From: Hermatobates lingyangjiaoensis
Lineage: Eukaryota > Arthropoda > Insecta > Hemiptera > Hermatobatidae
Direction of reading: 5' to 3'
DNA: 64,000 bases
Assembly (NCBI GenBank): GCA_026182355.1
Contig: JAPFBL010000119.1
Span: forward strand, 2,552,001 to 2,616,000
The position numbers and the translations under genes are program-made. The notes beneath the pieces were generated by a model. It worked only from the letters and a program-made list of their open reading frames with translations. It did no database searches and had not been told where the DNA came from. Shown piece by piece: positions 32,501 through 42,892 of this stretch (position 1 is the stretch's first letter; every line of letters begins with the position of its first letter).

Positions 32501-35500
32501 AAATGGGACATGATAGACTGTAGAGTGGCTGAAGACAATGTCAGACACACCACATTCAGTGGGGAGGACAGTTTTTTGCCCTTTCAAGGACTGTCATTGA
32601 ATGGCCCTGCGTTTCACCGTTGTGGTTCCATTGAGAAGTTGCACGAAGCGTCTCTAACTCGAAAACCCTCCTGTCTTCTCTAGACTATATTTATGATCCA
32701 CAAGCCATTTGTTGCTTAAATCCAACATCAGATTGTGGACGACAAACAATTTGTTATCGAGTTCATCGTTTTGGAACCTTCTTCTCGGAGCAAGATCATT
32801 TCCAATCACCGCACCTTTGTCATCTCAACATCATGACTAAACAAGTTTCTCAACCCAATCACGTCACAGTATCTACGCTTTATACTGATATACAAAAAAT
32901 ATGCTGAGATTGAAGTTTAATAAAAAATTTAGAATGGTCTACACTCAACATTAATATAAGTAAATATAATATCATACTTCTTGGGTATATAATGCCCAAT
33001 ATAAATATAATATTAATATCTATATTAGATATGTTTATTAGTTTTAATATCTATATTTCAATTAGTTTATTAGTTATCAATATACACGCTTATTTTGGTA
33101 TGTCGCAAGAATCAAATAATCTTGCCCTCCGTCTACAGGAGAGGTAGGAAAAAGAAAAGGTACACACGAGCGGAGATGTGGAAGTGTCTACCGACTGAAA
33201 CAAAGTCACACACAGTCACTTTATATATATAATGCTATTTATTAAAGGACAATTAATAATTAAATAACAATGCAATATTATAGATTTAATAACAACATTG
33301 TTTTATGTTATATTTCACGATTAAAATGTGAAACCCCTAGAAAAATTGTAATGATAAGTATTAAAATATTTCCAGTTCATTTCTTTTTTTGGGAATAGAC
33401 TGGTTTGAAATTCATGTTGCTTTGAATTGCCTAACAGGCTGTGAATGCTTTGTTGTCCAGACGTGGACGGTTGGGGACCACTTCTTTTATGCCATCAAAT
33501 CCCATTCACTAGAAGATTTCTTTCTTACTTATTTAGGCTTGAGAATTATAATTGTTACTAACATAAAAAGAAATACAATGCCATTATAAATATTTTTGGT
33601 TTAAAACCTTTCCATTGTATTATTTTTTTTCTACGTGAGTGGAAAAGAAGAAATATGAAGGCCAAAGGATTACAAAACATCAAAGGGACATTTCTTATTC
33701 TTAAGTGAATAACTCAATATATTCTGAGTTATATAATTTTTTTTTGTAAACTATACCAGTATTGTGTCTTGATCATTGCTTTATTTATTTAGTCTTTCAT
33801 TTGGTAGTTTATGTTTTATATTATCAATCATAAAATTTATTTTTTTATAAATTTTATAGCTATCTTTAAATAATTACTTTAAGTTACAACCTTCAACATT
33901 ATTGGTAAAGTGTAAAAAGTCACACCAAAATAACTAATTATTAAACAATGAACAAATTCCAGGTGTTAATAAATACATCAAATTTAGCAAGATACTTCAA
34001 CCCATAAAATTTGATTTGTCGACTATTCACAAGTTATTTTTCAAACGAGGAAGACTTGCATGATACGTTTGTTATTATTTTCGATTAGAATGCGTGCTAT
34101 AAACAAATTATTATTGGGTATTTTTCATTTCTAACTTTAATTTAATATATGGTGAAACCAGAAAAACTTAGGCAATAATATTTAATTTTTTAGGACTCTA
34201 GCACAGGGTTACTTATATTAAAATTGATCAGCAATCTGTCATTGCAATGAAATTTTAATTACGAATTAACAACAATGAATAATTTTCTTTTCTTTTTAAT
34301 CAACTATGGAACTTCTGTTTTATGAAAATTAATTTTTTTAAAGCAATTGAACATTATATTATCATAAATTATATTGTTATAAAAAATGGTACAAAATAAA
34401 TAAAGCAAGAGATTAAATTGTTGAGTTGTTTAGATAAAGAGTAATATTTAACGTGAGCATTTCTGAATGCAAGAAGTTGATTTATATCGTATAATTTTAA
34501 AGAGATAGTTTTGTTTGAACAAATAGTGTGTATGTGCGGCAGTTGTGTTTGCCGGGCATGGTTCAACTGATGGACATCTCTTTTCTCATAATAATGGTTT
34601 ATCCTCAAAAAACCAGTCATCTTTGAAACTTTTGTCAAAACTCCCTCTACCGACCGATAATTCTTATAATTGATTCTCACATAATATCCATAGTTTCTTT
34701 TGGAAAGGAAGGTTGAACAAGGTAATTACTTAAGACTCATCGACGTTTGGCTTTATCTAAATTACACAGTTTTCGATCTCAAATAAAAGGAACCTCTATA
34801 AATAGAGACGGGAGAACCGGCTTGCCGTTCAACCTCCCTCTCGCCTCATCTCCAACATAATCCAATTATTCAACTCATCTCCTCTAATAAATACCACACA
34901 AACCAAATATAATGCCTCAAGGATTTTAATAACTGACCCTTTAATAACCATTCCTACCATTAGATATCTTTCAAAACAACAACATAAAACTTATTTGCCT
35001 TAAACTTGAAAATGTTTCAGCAGTTCTATGTAGACTATCATAAAGTAAGATTTAACATTTTTTTATTGTTTTGCATTTTTTAAATCTAATATTCCTTAGC
35101 CAGTTTAAAAATTACCGTACACAGCCAAATAATCAAATCACGGCTTCGACACTGATGCCTAAGGTGCTTGCATATTCTAAACATTGACATTCAATGTTTA
35201 CATTATTCTTAGTATCTTGTGATAATCTGTTAATAAAATTATACATATTTATTTTCTTAAAATATCATACTTCTTTAAGCTTTTAAAAATTTTATTTGTC
35301 CTTTCAATTAGTAATGTTATATAACAATGTTCAGAATAAAGGTGATTAATAGAAATTAACTTATAAGAAACAGAAAGAAATATAGAAATATAGCTAAGAT
35401 GTTTCAACTGATTGAAATATAGTTGAAATATACAGCTGTTTTTTGTTATGGTATCATTTATAATCATGAGTGAGACTGGCAAAGATCAGTTTCTTTATTG

Positions 35501-35620
35501 GAAGTTCTTACTCGCATTATTGAATTTCTTAATGTACAGTGCGGTTCATAACCTTTGGTAGTAGAGAAGAGACAAAACTATGATTGTATATTGATACAAT
35601 CTTAACCACTGATTCTTAAA
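29585..35620. other. Long AT-rich spacer; a few unassigned GC-richer patches
   Basis: 29870-30250 may hold a decayed relative of the foldback families (ACAGAACTCACTAGGATATT). 32100-32230 has CTATTTCGACCTCGTTGCCG then TCAGGTGAAGCAGAAAAAGA, which on minus reads CTGACGGCAACGAGGTCGAA, a weak copy of the repeat core. 30.4-30.7, 32.4-32.9 and 34.7-34.9 kb have higher GC but no recognisable protein. Open frames at 32085-32330, 33389-33589 and 34369-34680 have no motif I know. Confidence 0.4.
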
Positions 35621-35628
35621 ATTTCAAT

Positions 35629-35765
35629 GATGGGTTTCTTGAGGATGTTGGTCTAACGTAATCACACTCCTGTTTTGTCAAAAAATGACGAACAATTTTT
35701 GGCAAAACGTCGGTGTATAAACAGGAGTGTAATTTCTTTAGACAAAATTCCTCAAGAAACCCATC
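35629..35765. repeat. Imperfect palindrome
   Basis: Arms GATGGGTTTCTTGAGGATGT ... ACACTCCTGTTT (35629-35684) and AAACAGGAGTGTAATTTCTT ... CTCAAGAAACCCATC (35719-35765). The loop contains two short pieces, TTTTGTCAAAAAATGACGAA and TTTTTGGCAAAACGTCGG. No (TA)n adjoins. It may be an older foldback. Confidence 0.75.
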
Positions 35766-35909
35766 TTTCAACTTTATGGTTGTATATTTCTTTCTATTTT
35801 ATAATATTTTTCTATATTTTCTTCCAGGTATATTTTGCTAACTTTTAAGCTTAAATTTGTGTATATTTTGGGACGAGGAAGCTGTTTTTAAAAGACTATG
35901 AAAAAGCTT

Positions 35910-36095
35910 TGGATCCCGCTGATGCGTGTTTTCTACATTATAGTGCTTCAAGCTTTTCAGCGAATGAAACGCAAAAACTGTTGAAAACTCTGGGATTGAT
36001 TTCTTTTATCAAACTGATTGGCCTAGAAATTCAGCAGACTTGAAACCTGCTAAACATGTAGGATAAATTTTGAAGACTCAAAATTCTGGAAACTC
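35910..36095 (+). pseudogene. Tc1-like transposase fossil (catalytic-domain fragment)
   Basis: Reading ADACFLHYSASSFSANETQK, then LLKTLG, then after a frameshift IDFFYQTDWPRNSADLKPAK, then HVG and a stop (TAA, 36064-36066). Aligned to the Tc1-family pattern D-N-A-P-x-H-x-A ... W-P-x-x-S-P-D-L-N-P-I-E-N-x-W, the first catalytic Asp (here D in ADACF) and the Asp-Leu-x-Pro motif are still visible, but the final metal-binding Glu is replaced by Lys (PAKHVG for PIENLW). The family moves by cut-and-paste into TA. Downstream frames to about 36.33 kb (SRLFETYLASTQNIKG) may be its C-terminus. Non-functional. Confidence 0.6.
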
Positions 36096-36339
36096 AAAGT
36101 TTTAAAAAAGTGCTGATTGCTATGCAAAAATCAAGCTTATGAAAATCTTCATAAGAAGATTTATATATGATCATTATATATGATTAGTTGAATCATATAT
36201 TTCAAGATTGTTCGAGACATATTTAGCTTCTACACAAAATATTAAAGGTATTATAGTTTTAGTAATTGTTTTAGTAATGTCCCATTGGAATAAACTTTTC
36301 TGTAAAACCAAATGTTGTTTTATTATACCCTTTAAAATG

Positions 36340-37330
36340 TTACGTATCACCCGGTATTTTTGACTTTATAATATATTTTGTAATTTTACCTTAACTAATG
36401 TTTTCTTGATATTATCATAAATGCCTTAGAATTCGTACACCTACAAAAAAACCGAAACTTAAGATTTGACTGTTTTGAAAACTATCAGGTTTAAGATATA
36501 TAATTTGTTTCTGCAGTTGTTATGTTTTTTGTATGACATACTAAAAGTAATGTAAGCCATTTATCCAAATCATTCAACATTAGTGTTTATCTGAGACTTT
36601 CGATTATCCCTTTGCACAGGGTTTTTTTTGATCTTCAGAAATCTCTGTACAGTATAAAGTTTCATTGGCGGTCTAACAAAGTTGTAGTTATTATTATCCT
36701 GATAAAAAACCTTTATCCTTTTATATCTCACTTCTTTCGAGCGAAGAACTTATTTAGTTGTTTTGAAGCTTAATGCTTTCTGCTTTAAAATAATTATATC
36801 GTCAAAAAAATAGAATGATAGACAATATTGAATTATTGCCTGCTCAGAAACAAATTGTCTATCCATGTTACTTTTTGTCTGTAGATAGTCTATTGTCATT
36901 GTCTCACCCCCACATAGACTCGGTTAGTGCCACGTTAAGTTTTTATGCTTACTTGCCCATCTCAAATGAATTCGTTTTGTTGATTCAAGATTCAGGATTT
37001 ACCTGAAAGTAAGTACCAGTAGCAGTATTTTGTTTCAGCTTGTTAGAAGTGTACCAAGCCTCCTGAGAGAGGTTCAGAGCTCTAGCTCACCACTGTTTAA
37101 CATAAATCATAAAATAAGATTCTGTCTCTCACACAGTGACAGAAAAAAATCCAACTCCTATCAGAGAAACAACTCTTTGCTTCAAACTACAACCATAGCT
37201 ATAGCCAATACTAACTAAAGTTACGAGCACAGGAGTTCCTTAGGATATGTTCAATTCTATCACAAAGAGTAGTTTGAAAAGTGCATACAGGTCATACTTA
37301 AAAACTTGTAAATTTAATTGTAAAACATAT
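36340..37330. other. Spacer, nothing recognised
   Basis: Short open frames at 36815-37006 and 37030-37218 show no motif. Confidence 0.45.
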
Positions 37331-37414
37331 ACATTATAGAGCTCTCTGATGATGTTGTAACGAAAGACCTTAGAGCATTTTAATTAATGTATATTTGTTT
37401 ATTGTGTTATTTAA

Positions 37415-37458
<44 letters not shown>

Positions 37459-37467
37459 ATATATATA
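37331..37467 (+). mobile_element. Family E repeat, single arm, plus (TA)n
   Basis: TAGAGCTCTCTGATGATGTT, GTAACGAAAGACCTTAGAGC, ATTTTAATTAATG ... ATTGTGTTATTTAACTC, then (TA)n at about 37420-37467. CTGATGA is at 37346-37352, a GTT/AAC stem follows, and GAAA is at 37362-37365. Confidence 0.65.
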
Positions 37468-37760
37468 GTTCAATATAGACAAAGAAACATAGAGAAATCA
37501 AAAGAACACACGTACAGTCTCTAATTTTTAGTTTGAACCGTCTTCAGGAGAGATAAGAGAGGGAAACCAAGCGCACTGGTTCAGAGACGGTTGAAGACCG
37601 TTGGTTGGTCTCCAACCGTCTCTGAACCGTCTCTGACGGTTCAAACCAAAAATTAGAGACTGTAAGTGTGTACTTTTGATTTCTCTATGTTTCTTTGTCT
37701 ATATTGAACTATTTTTGTCCGTTTTAGATCGTAATTCCAACGAAAAAGTATATATATATG
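37468..37760. mobile_element. Foldback repeat, family B (longest copy)
   Basis: Left arm AGTTCAATATAGACAAAGAA, ACATAGAGAAATCAAAAGAA, CACACGTACAGTCTCTAATT, TTTAGTTTGAACCGTCTTCA, GGAGAGATAAGAGAGGGAAA, CCAAGCGCACTGGTTCAGAG, ACGGTTG. The centre has GAAGACCGTTGGTTGGTCTC and duplicated CGTCTCTGA units, and the right arm returns AACCAAAAATTAGAGACTGT ... TTTCTTTGTCTATATTGAACT. It is bounded by TA runs on both sides. Confidence 0.85.
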
Positions 37761-39640
37761 ATAAAGATGTCGACAGATAATTTAAATGTAAGAATTATAT
37801 GCGAGTTTTTCAAATACAAATCAAATATATAAAGTAAAACCTTTCGGTTTAATTTAGCAACTTTTTCAGAGACTCACATCATATCTATTTATTCTTTTTA
37901 TATTTTGAATATGTAAAAAAATTTTACCTTAGGTAGAAGGTTTTAAACAAAGTTTGATTTAAATTTGGGAAAGAAAGCGATTTTTCATCCAAGCTTTTAA
38001 TGCCCGACCCGAAAACTCACTGTTCAAGTTTTGATTTTATTTAAAAGCTTTATGATTATTAGAAGTATGAAATAGAGAAAAAAAAACATAAACCATAAAT
38101 CTATTAAAACTGATGAGATTGAAGATTTCAATTCCTGTATATACTGGTCTTTATTTACTAAAATGTTAGTTAATAGTTTTCCCTTTGAAGTTTTAAACTT
38201 CTGCCTATAATAAATGTTTTAATAACGAGAAACTGCTGGGTTTTGAAAGTTGAATAAGTAGTTGAAAAATTGACGAATTTTTTCATTAATTTTGATTGTT
38301 TTTCAATATAGGTTTGATAACTTTATCAAGTTATACATATCTTATTTATGCAGAAAAATCACAATTAAACACGCGATGCAATCAATGAAGTCCAAACTAC
38401 AAGAAAAAAGAAAAACAAAAGAAATAAATACTCCGAGGCTTTTCACTTGATGTCATTAGAGAGCAAACAAAGCAAGAATAAAAAATGGAAGTCTTTTGGT
38501 GGTTTGGACTTCATATAATATTTATATTAAAACTCCATTGATATAACAAGGCAGTGGTTTTTTTTGATAAATGATTTAATTTGCAACATTTTGTTCAAAA
38601 ATTTCTTTCTTAGTAATTATAAGTATTATATTAATGATCAGTTTTTCTTCGTAAATTCATTAAAATTATGAAAAACATATTTTTTTTTTTGCTTAAAATA
38701 ATTCCTATTTCTACGATGTAAATTAATTTTAAATGAAAGGTATTATGAAAATACTTTGTGTTCTTTTAATAGGATTAAATTTCAATAAGTAAATAAAAAA
38801 GTTATTTTTAGTGCTTAAGTTACAAGCAGCCTTAAGGAAATGATGACTATGAAAGAAAGCAGGGAAACTTCTTTTAAAAGAAAAAAAAAACGAGATTTCA
38901 TTTTGAATACTGTATATGGTTAAAGAAAAAGGAAATTTCATCACTAATTCAGGTAGTTTCATTGAATTTCTGCAAAGAGAATTTACGATGTAAGAGAATT
39001 ATCAAAAATTCAAACTGGTATTTATATGTCGTGTGGTGTTTGGTAGGTAGGGGATAGTATTCAGTGTTTAATACATAATTCAAAAGACGAGTTGAATACG
39101 TCTATATAATATTTATGTGTGTGTGGAATAGGACCGTGGAGGTATGTGCACTTGTGTGCCTGGCCAACCCATTGCATCACTCCATCACTATAACTTCTCT
39201 ATTCACATCTAATTCCTCAAGTCATAAGAAAATTCTTCACATTTCTCCTTATTTTTTTCTTTTGAAAAAAAAAAAAGATATCTACTTGATATTCCTTTCT
39301 AAATACTTACAATTTTAATAAAACATGACTTGGTGTGAAATGGTTAAAAAAATGTACTGTTGACAATCAAACTGAATATCTAATCTACGTATCATTCTCT
39401 GTCATATCTGTTTGTTTGACGTGTATCTCTCCCTAAGTTTTTAGAGGTGAACCTTCAGAGTTTCTCGATTTACGAACTTCTTATTAACTGTCATGACTGC
39501 TTTTCCCTCCGTTGTGGAAAAGTATAGGTGATATACTATATACTAGGTTCACCAAGGGTATTTACAAATAGATATCACGGGTAAACAAAAAACATTTGAT
39601 TGCATGGTATATATACATAGCTTACGCACATACACACACA
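37761..39640. other. Spacer
   Basis: 38345-38520 resembles the 19.28-kb remnant (AATCACAATTAAACACGCGA ... CTCCGAGGCTTTTCACTTGA). A (CA)n run precedes the (TA)n at about 39.63 kb. No gene recognised. Confidence 0.45.
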
Positions 39641-39653
39641 CACACACACAATT

Positions 39654-39948
39654 CATATATATATATATATATATATATAACAATTAAAATAAGCAGTGAC
39701 ACATAAACAGAAACACAACAAAGACTCACTTTTCAATATTTCGACCGTAATGGCGGTCGTCCTCAGGAGAAGAAGTGAATTGACGGAGGGACGACAGTCA
39801 ACAAACTCCGTCAATTCACTTCTTCTCCTGAGGACGACCGCCATTACGGTCGAAATATTGAAAAGTGAGTCTTTGTTGTGTTTCTGTTTATGTGTCACTG
39901 CTTATTTTAATTGTTATTTGTCCTGCCGGACCGTTTTTCGTTTATCAT

Positions 39949-39999
<51 letters not shown>
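39654..39999. mobile_element. Foldback repeat, family C (near-perfect long palindrome)
   Basis: (TA)n at 39654-39677, then arms about 39678-39790 and 39808-39917 that are almost exact reverse complements over some 110 bp. Outer TAACAATTAAAATAAGCAGTG, then CACTTTTCAATATTTCGACC, GTAATGGCGGTCGTCCTCAG, GAGAAGAAGTGAATTGACGG, with a ~17-nt loop. The outer part GTCCTGCCGGACCGTTTTTC runs to a second (TA)n (39952-39999). CTGAGGA is at 39828-39834, with a GACCG/CGGTC hairpin and GAAA at 39852-39855; the mirror core is on the minus strand of the left arm. The same peptide start (MTHKQKHNKDSLF) is open on both strands, purely because of the palindrome. Confidence 0.9.
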
Positions 40000-40002
<3 letters not shown>

Positions 40003-40225
40003 GTGGGAAAAAAAGACTAAGATATTTCAATCAAAGACTAATTTTTCAACTGTAACAAGCGGTCATCGTCAGAGTCAAAAACCCAACTATGACGAAAACC
40101 GCTTGTTATGGTTGAAAGATGGTAGTATTTTTTCCCATTTAATATTGTGGTTTGGTCATTGATTGTTATTTCACGGGTGTATGTGAAATCTTGTATATAA
40201 ATCTTGCATAAATATATATACAGAA
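40000..40225. mobile_element. Foldback repeat, family A
   Basis: Left arm AAGTGGGAAAAAAAGACTAA, CAACTGTAACAAGCGGTCAT, CGTCAGAGTCAAAAACCCAA; right arm CTATGACGAAAACCGCTTGT, TATGGTTGAAAGATGGTAGT, CCCATTTAATATTGTGGTTT, GGTCATTGATTGTTATTTCA, CGGGTGTATGTGAAATCTTG, then TA-rich sequence. It lies directly after the (TA)n shared with the family C palindrome. Confidence 0.8.
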
Positions 40226-40395
40226 CAGACAAAAAATTAATAAAAAAGAGATACTAGGACTCACATTCAATGTTTGGACCGTGATTTGAGATCTTTCAAC
40301 CGGGGCCGGTTTTTGACTCTGACGATTGTCATGATTAAAAGATCTAACTCTTGTTTTCCTATTTCATATCGTAGTTTGACATATATATATATTCT
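40226..40395. mobile_element. Fragments of families D and A
   Basis: ACTAGGACTCACATTCAATG, TTTGGACCGT (family D start), then GAGATCTTTCAACCGGGGCC, GGTTTTTGACTCTGACGATT, GTCATGATTAAAAGATCTAA, CTCTTGTTTTCCTATTTCAT, ATCGTAGTTTGACATATATA (family A right arm). A chimeric scrap ending in a TA run at 40380-40391. Confidence 0.6.
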
Positions 40396-40434
40396 AATGT
40401 AGTGCAATCAGTTATTATGTGGTATTTACTCATT

Positions 40435-41917
40435 GTAGGGTAAAAATCTAATGAAATGGTGTCCACATATAAAATTTTAATGATATAAACAACGCGTTTC
40501 GAACACGTAGTGTTCTTCCTCAGGCATTAACTAAAAAATACAATGATACCAGAGAGTTATCTATAGTACAAAGTAAATAAGTACAAAATTAATATAAAAT
40601 AAAATAAGGCAGAAAGTACGAACCTAAGGATGAGTGCCTCTAAATAAGACTGACTGGAAATGGAATGTACATGGGTGGGGGTATAGGGTACATCTATTGC
40701 TTATTAGAGCAGGTACAGTTTTCTCTTAAAGTTAGGCTGAGCCTTTACATTTTCTTTTAGACTAAGTGTAGGAAACATATTGGAAAAATAACACACAGAG
40801 CTATAACGAAATATAAACCAAATTTATGTATAAGGAGAAAGTAGAACTTTTTTTTTTTATTTTATTTTTATATAAATAAATTAAGAAACGTAGTACATTT
40901 GGGAATTTGCTCATTGAGGCAAGTAGAAGAATTATCGCGCACTAGTTTGTTGATTTCATAGCCTTCTAAAATAGTTATTTCCCGGAATTTATTGTTTCTG
41001 TGTAGTATTTGTATATTTTGGTCTGGGAAAAATTGGTGGTTAGTGGTGACTAAATGTTTGGCAAAATGGGACATAAATTGTTTATTGTTGGGGGATTTGG
41101 TTTTCTGTTTTACTTCTTGCATATGTTCTTTTATTCTTTTGTTGAATGACCTTATTGTCATCCCTATATAACGTGCAGGGCAATTAGCACATGACAATTT
41201 ATATAAACCAGAAAAAGAAAGGGGTTCTTGTACTGATTTTAAAGATAACAGGGACTTTAAGTCACCTGAGTTTCTGTAAGCAACCTTTAAGCCATATTTT
41301 TGCAATAATTTGGCTATTCTTAAGGATGGATCACCAATGTATGGGATCACCACCCAGGTTTGTGTGACTTTTGTAGAGGAGCTGATTGGGGGGGAATGCC
41401 TGGCTGACTATTTTATTTCTTTCTTTCCTTCTAATTAGTTTGTTAACAAATTCCCAAATGTACAACGTTTCTTAATTTATTTATATAAAAATAAAATAAA
41501 AAAAAAGTTCTACTTTCTCCTTATACATATATTTGGTTTATATTTCGTTATAGCTCTGTGTGTTAATTTTTCAATATGTTTCCTACACTTAGTCTAAAAG
41601 AAAATGTAAAGGCTCAGCCTAACTTTAAGAGAAAAATGTACCTGCTCTAATAAGAAACAGATGTACCCTATACCCCCACCCATGTCCATTCCATTTCCAG
41701 TCAGTCTTATTCAGAGGCACTCATCCTTAGGTTCGTACTTTCTGCCTTATTTTATTTTATATTAATTTTGTACTTATTTACTTTGTACTATAGATAACTC
41801 TCTGGTGTCATTGTATTTTTTAGTTAATGCCTGAGGAAGAACACTACGTGTTCGAAACGCGTTGTTTATATCATTAAAAGTTTTATATGTGGAGACCATT
41901 TTATTAGATTTTTACCC

Positions 41918-41920
<3 letters not shown>
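40435..41920 (-). mobile_element. Penelope-like element, 5'-truncated, with inverted terminal arms
   Basis: Arms 40435-40909 and 41448-41920 are inverted copies of about 475 bp, by eye 95% or more identical. They flank about 540 bp that holds the GIY-YIG coding region. Each arm contains, reading toward its outer end, the end of the coding region (TTCCCAAATGTAC), the 3' untranslated part, CTGAGGAAGAACACTACGTG, TTCGAAACGCGTTG and TTTTACCCTAC. A (TA)n of about 70 bp (41921-41992) and a short TA run on the left bound the element. PLEs are retroelements whose pLTRs can be in direct or inverted orientation and which are commonly 5' truncated. This copy lacks the reverse transcriptase. Confidence 0.85.
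40868..41353 (-). CDS. GIY-YIG endonuclease domain of a Penelope-like element (partial)
   Basis: 161 codons from the ATG at 41353; in frame it is open further upstream (SSSTKVTQTWVVIPYIG) to a stop near 41410, so the Met is not necessarily the native start. Residues 1-20 (VIPYIGDPSLRIAKLLQKYG) form the linker that follows the reverse transcriptase in PLEs. The nuclease core is GLYKLSCANCPARYIGMT (49-66), with the first Tyr of GIY as Y51 and YIG at 62-64. A Cys-x2-Cys pair (C55, C58) and His residues at 100 and 106 fit the CCHH-type variant typical of PLEs. R68 is the likely catalytic Arg, and E130 (ILEGYEINKL) the metal-binding Glu. All key residues are present, so the domain could be intact. 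In the full element it nicks DNA to prime reverse transcription. The reverse transcriptase is absent. In another frame just upstream, VNKLIRRKERNKIVSQ (about 41400-41450) looks like the end of that region, implying one frameshift. Confidence 0.85.
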   Translation of the reverse strand: MVIPYIGDPSLRIAKLLQKYGLKVAYRNSGDLKSLLSLKSVQEPLSFSGLYKLSCANCPARYIGMTIRSFNKRIKEHMQEVKQKTKSPNNKQFMSHFAKHLVTTNHQFFPDQNIQILHRNNKFREITILEGYEINKLVRDNSSTCLNEQIPKCTTFLNLFI

Positions 41921-41979
<59 letters not shown>

Positions 41980-42000
41980 ATACATATATATATTGTTATA
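41921..42000. repeat. (TA)n microsatellite
   Basis: Abuts the outer end of the PLE right arm at TTTTACCCTAC. Its right end is interrupted by TATGTATGTATATACATA. Confidence 0.95.
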
Positions 42001-42107
42001 AATAGCAGTCCTTTTAAAACTGTATCATTAAAGTAACCACAGTCTCGGAATTTAAACCTTCACACTGGGAGATTCGATATTACGATCTAACCTACTGCTA
42101 ACAGGGT

Positions 42108-42278
42108 TTAACTAAAAAACTAGCCAAGCGATATGTTAGAAAAAAAACAATAAAACAGATGAAAAAACATATGTTTTTTTTTAAGAATAAAACGGGGTAA
42201 GTTAATTGAGAAAGAAAAACAAGTGTAGTAATCAGTTAACTAAAAATTAGTACGTCTGCTAAAATAAGACGTACTATT
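42108..42278 (+). repeat. Source copy of a 171-bp duplicated segment
   Basis: TTAACTAAAAAACTAGCCAA ... AAAATAAGACGTACTATT. It is repeated at 42599-42768 with only one T-run length difference detected (9 versus 8 T). It has no open frame and no resemblance to the foldback families. Since this copy is not enclosed by inverted arms, it is plausibly the original. Confidence 0.9.
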
Positions 42279-42299
42279 ATACTTCTATACATAGAAATA

Positions 42300-42488
42300 T
42301 ATACCTACATATATAAAACGATTTCACATAAAGACGTGAAATAACAATAACAACCACTGATCAAAACACAATATGAAATGGGAAAACAAGACTAAGATCT
42401 TTTAACAGTAACAAGCGGTCTTCGTCAGAGTCAAATCTCAACTGTCAGCTGCGTTTTTGACTCTGACGAAGACCCCTTGTTGTGGTTG

Positions 42489-42548
<60 letters not shown>
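42300..42548. mobile_element. Foldback repeat, family A, plus (TA)n
   Basis: ACGATTTCACATAAAGACGT, CACTGATCAAAACACAATAT, GGGAAAACAAGACTAAGATC, TTTTAACAGTAACAAGCGGT, CTTCGTCAGAGTCAAATCTC; right arm GCGTTTTTGACTCTGACGAA, GACCCCTTGTTGTGGTTGAA then directly (TA)n (about 42489-42548). The outer half of the right arm is replaced by the (TA)n. CTGACGA is at 42463-42469. Confidence 0.8.
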
Positions 42549-42549
<1 letters not shown>

Positions 42550-42551
<2 letters not shown>

Positions 42552-42856
42552 GGTAACTCACCACAAATTAGAGAAGATAGTCGCTCTAAGGCCTTTCGTT
42601 AACTAAAAAACTAGCCAAGCGATATGTTAGAAAAAAAACAATAAAACAGATGAAAAAACATATGTTTTTTTTAAGAATAAAACGGGGTAAGTTAATTGAG
42701 AAAGAAAAACAAGTGTAGTAATCAGTTAACTAAAAATTAGTACGTCTGCTAAAATAAGACGTACTATTTTACTAAACGAAAGGCCTTAGAGCGACTATCT
42801 TCTCTAATTTGTGGTGAGTTACCTGAATATTTATATCACGTGTTATTGTGACAATT

Positions 42857-42890
<34 letters not shown>
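42550..42890. mobile_element. Foldback repeat, family E, enclosing copied DNA
   Basis: Perfect 51-bp inverted arms at 42550-42600 (CAGGTAACTCACCACAAATT ... GCCTTTCGTT) and 42775-42825. Between them lies 42599-42768, a copy of 42108-42278. The right side continues GAATATTTATATCACGTGTT, ATTGTGACAATTTTC to (TA)n at about 42860-42888. The arms match the single-arm copies at 16.38 and 37.34 kb but lack the CTGAnGA half of those copies. Confidence 0.88.

Positions 42891-42892
<2 letters not shown>

Noticed and set aside
39653..40001. Paired open frames with the same peptide on opposite strands
   Set aside because: An automatic result of the family C palindrome; no independent sign of coding.
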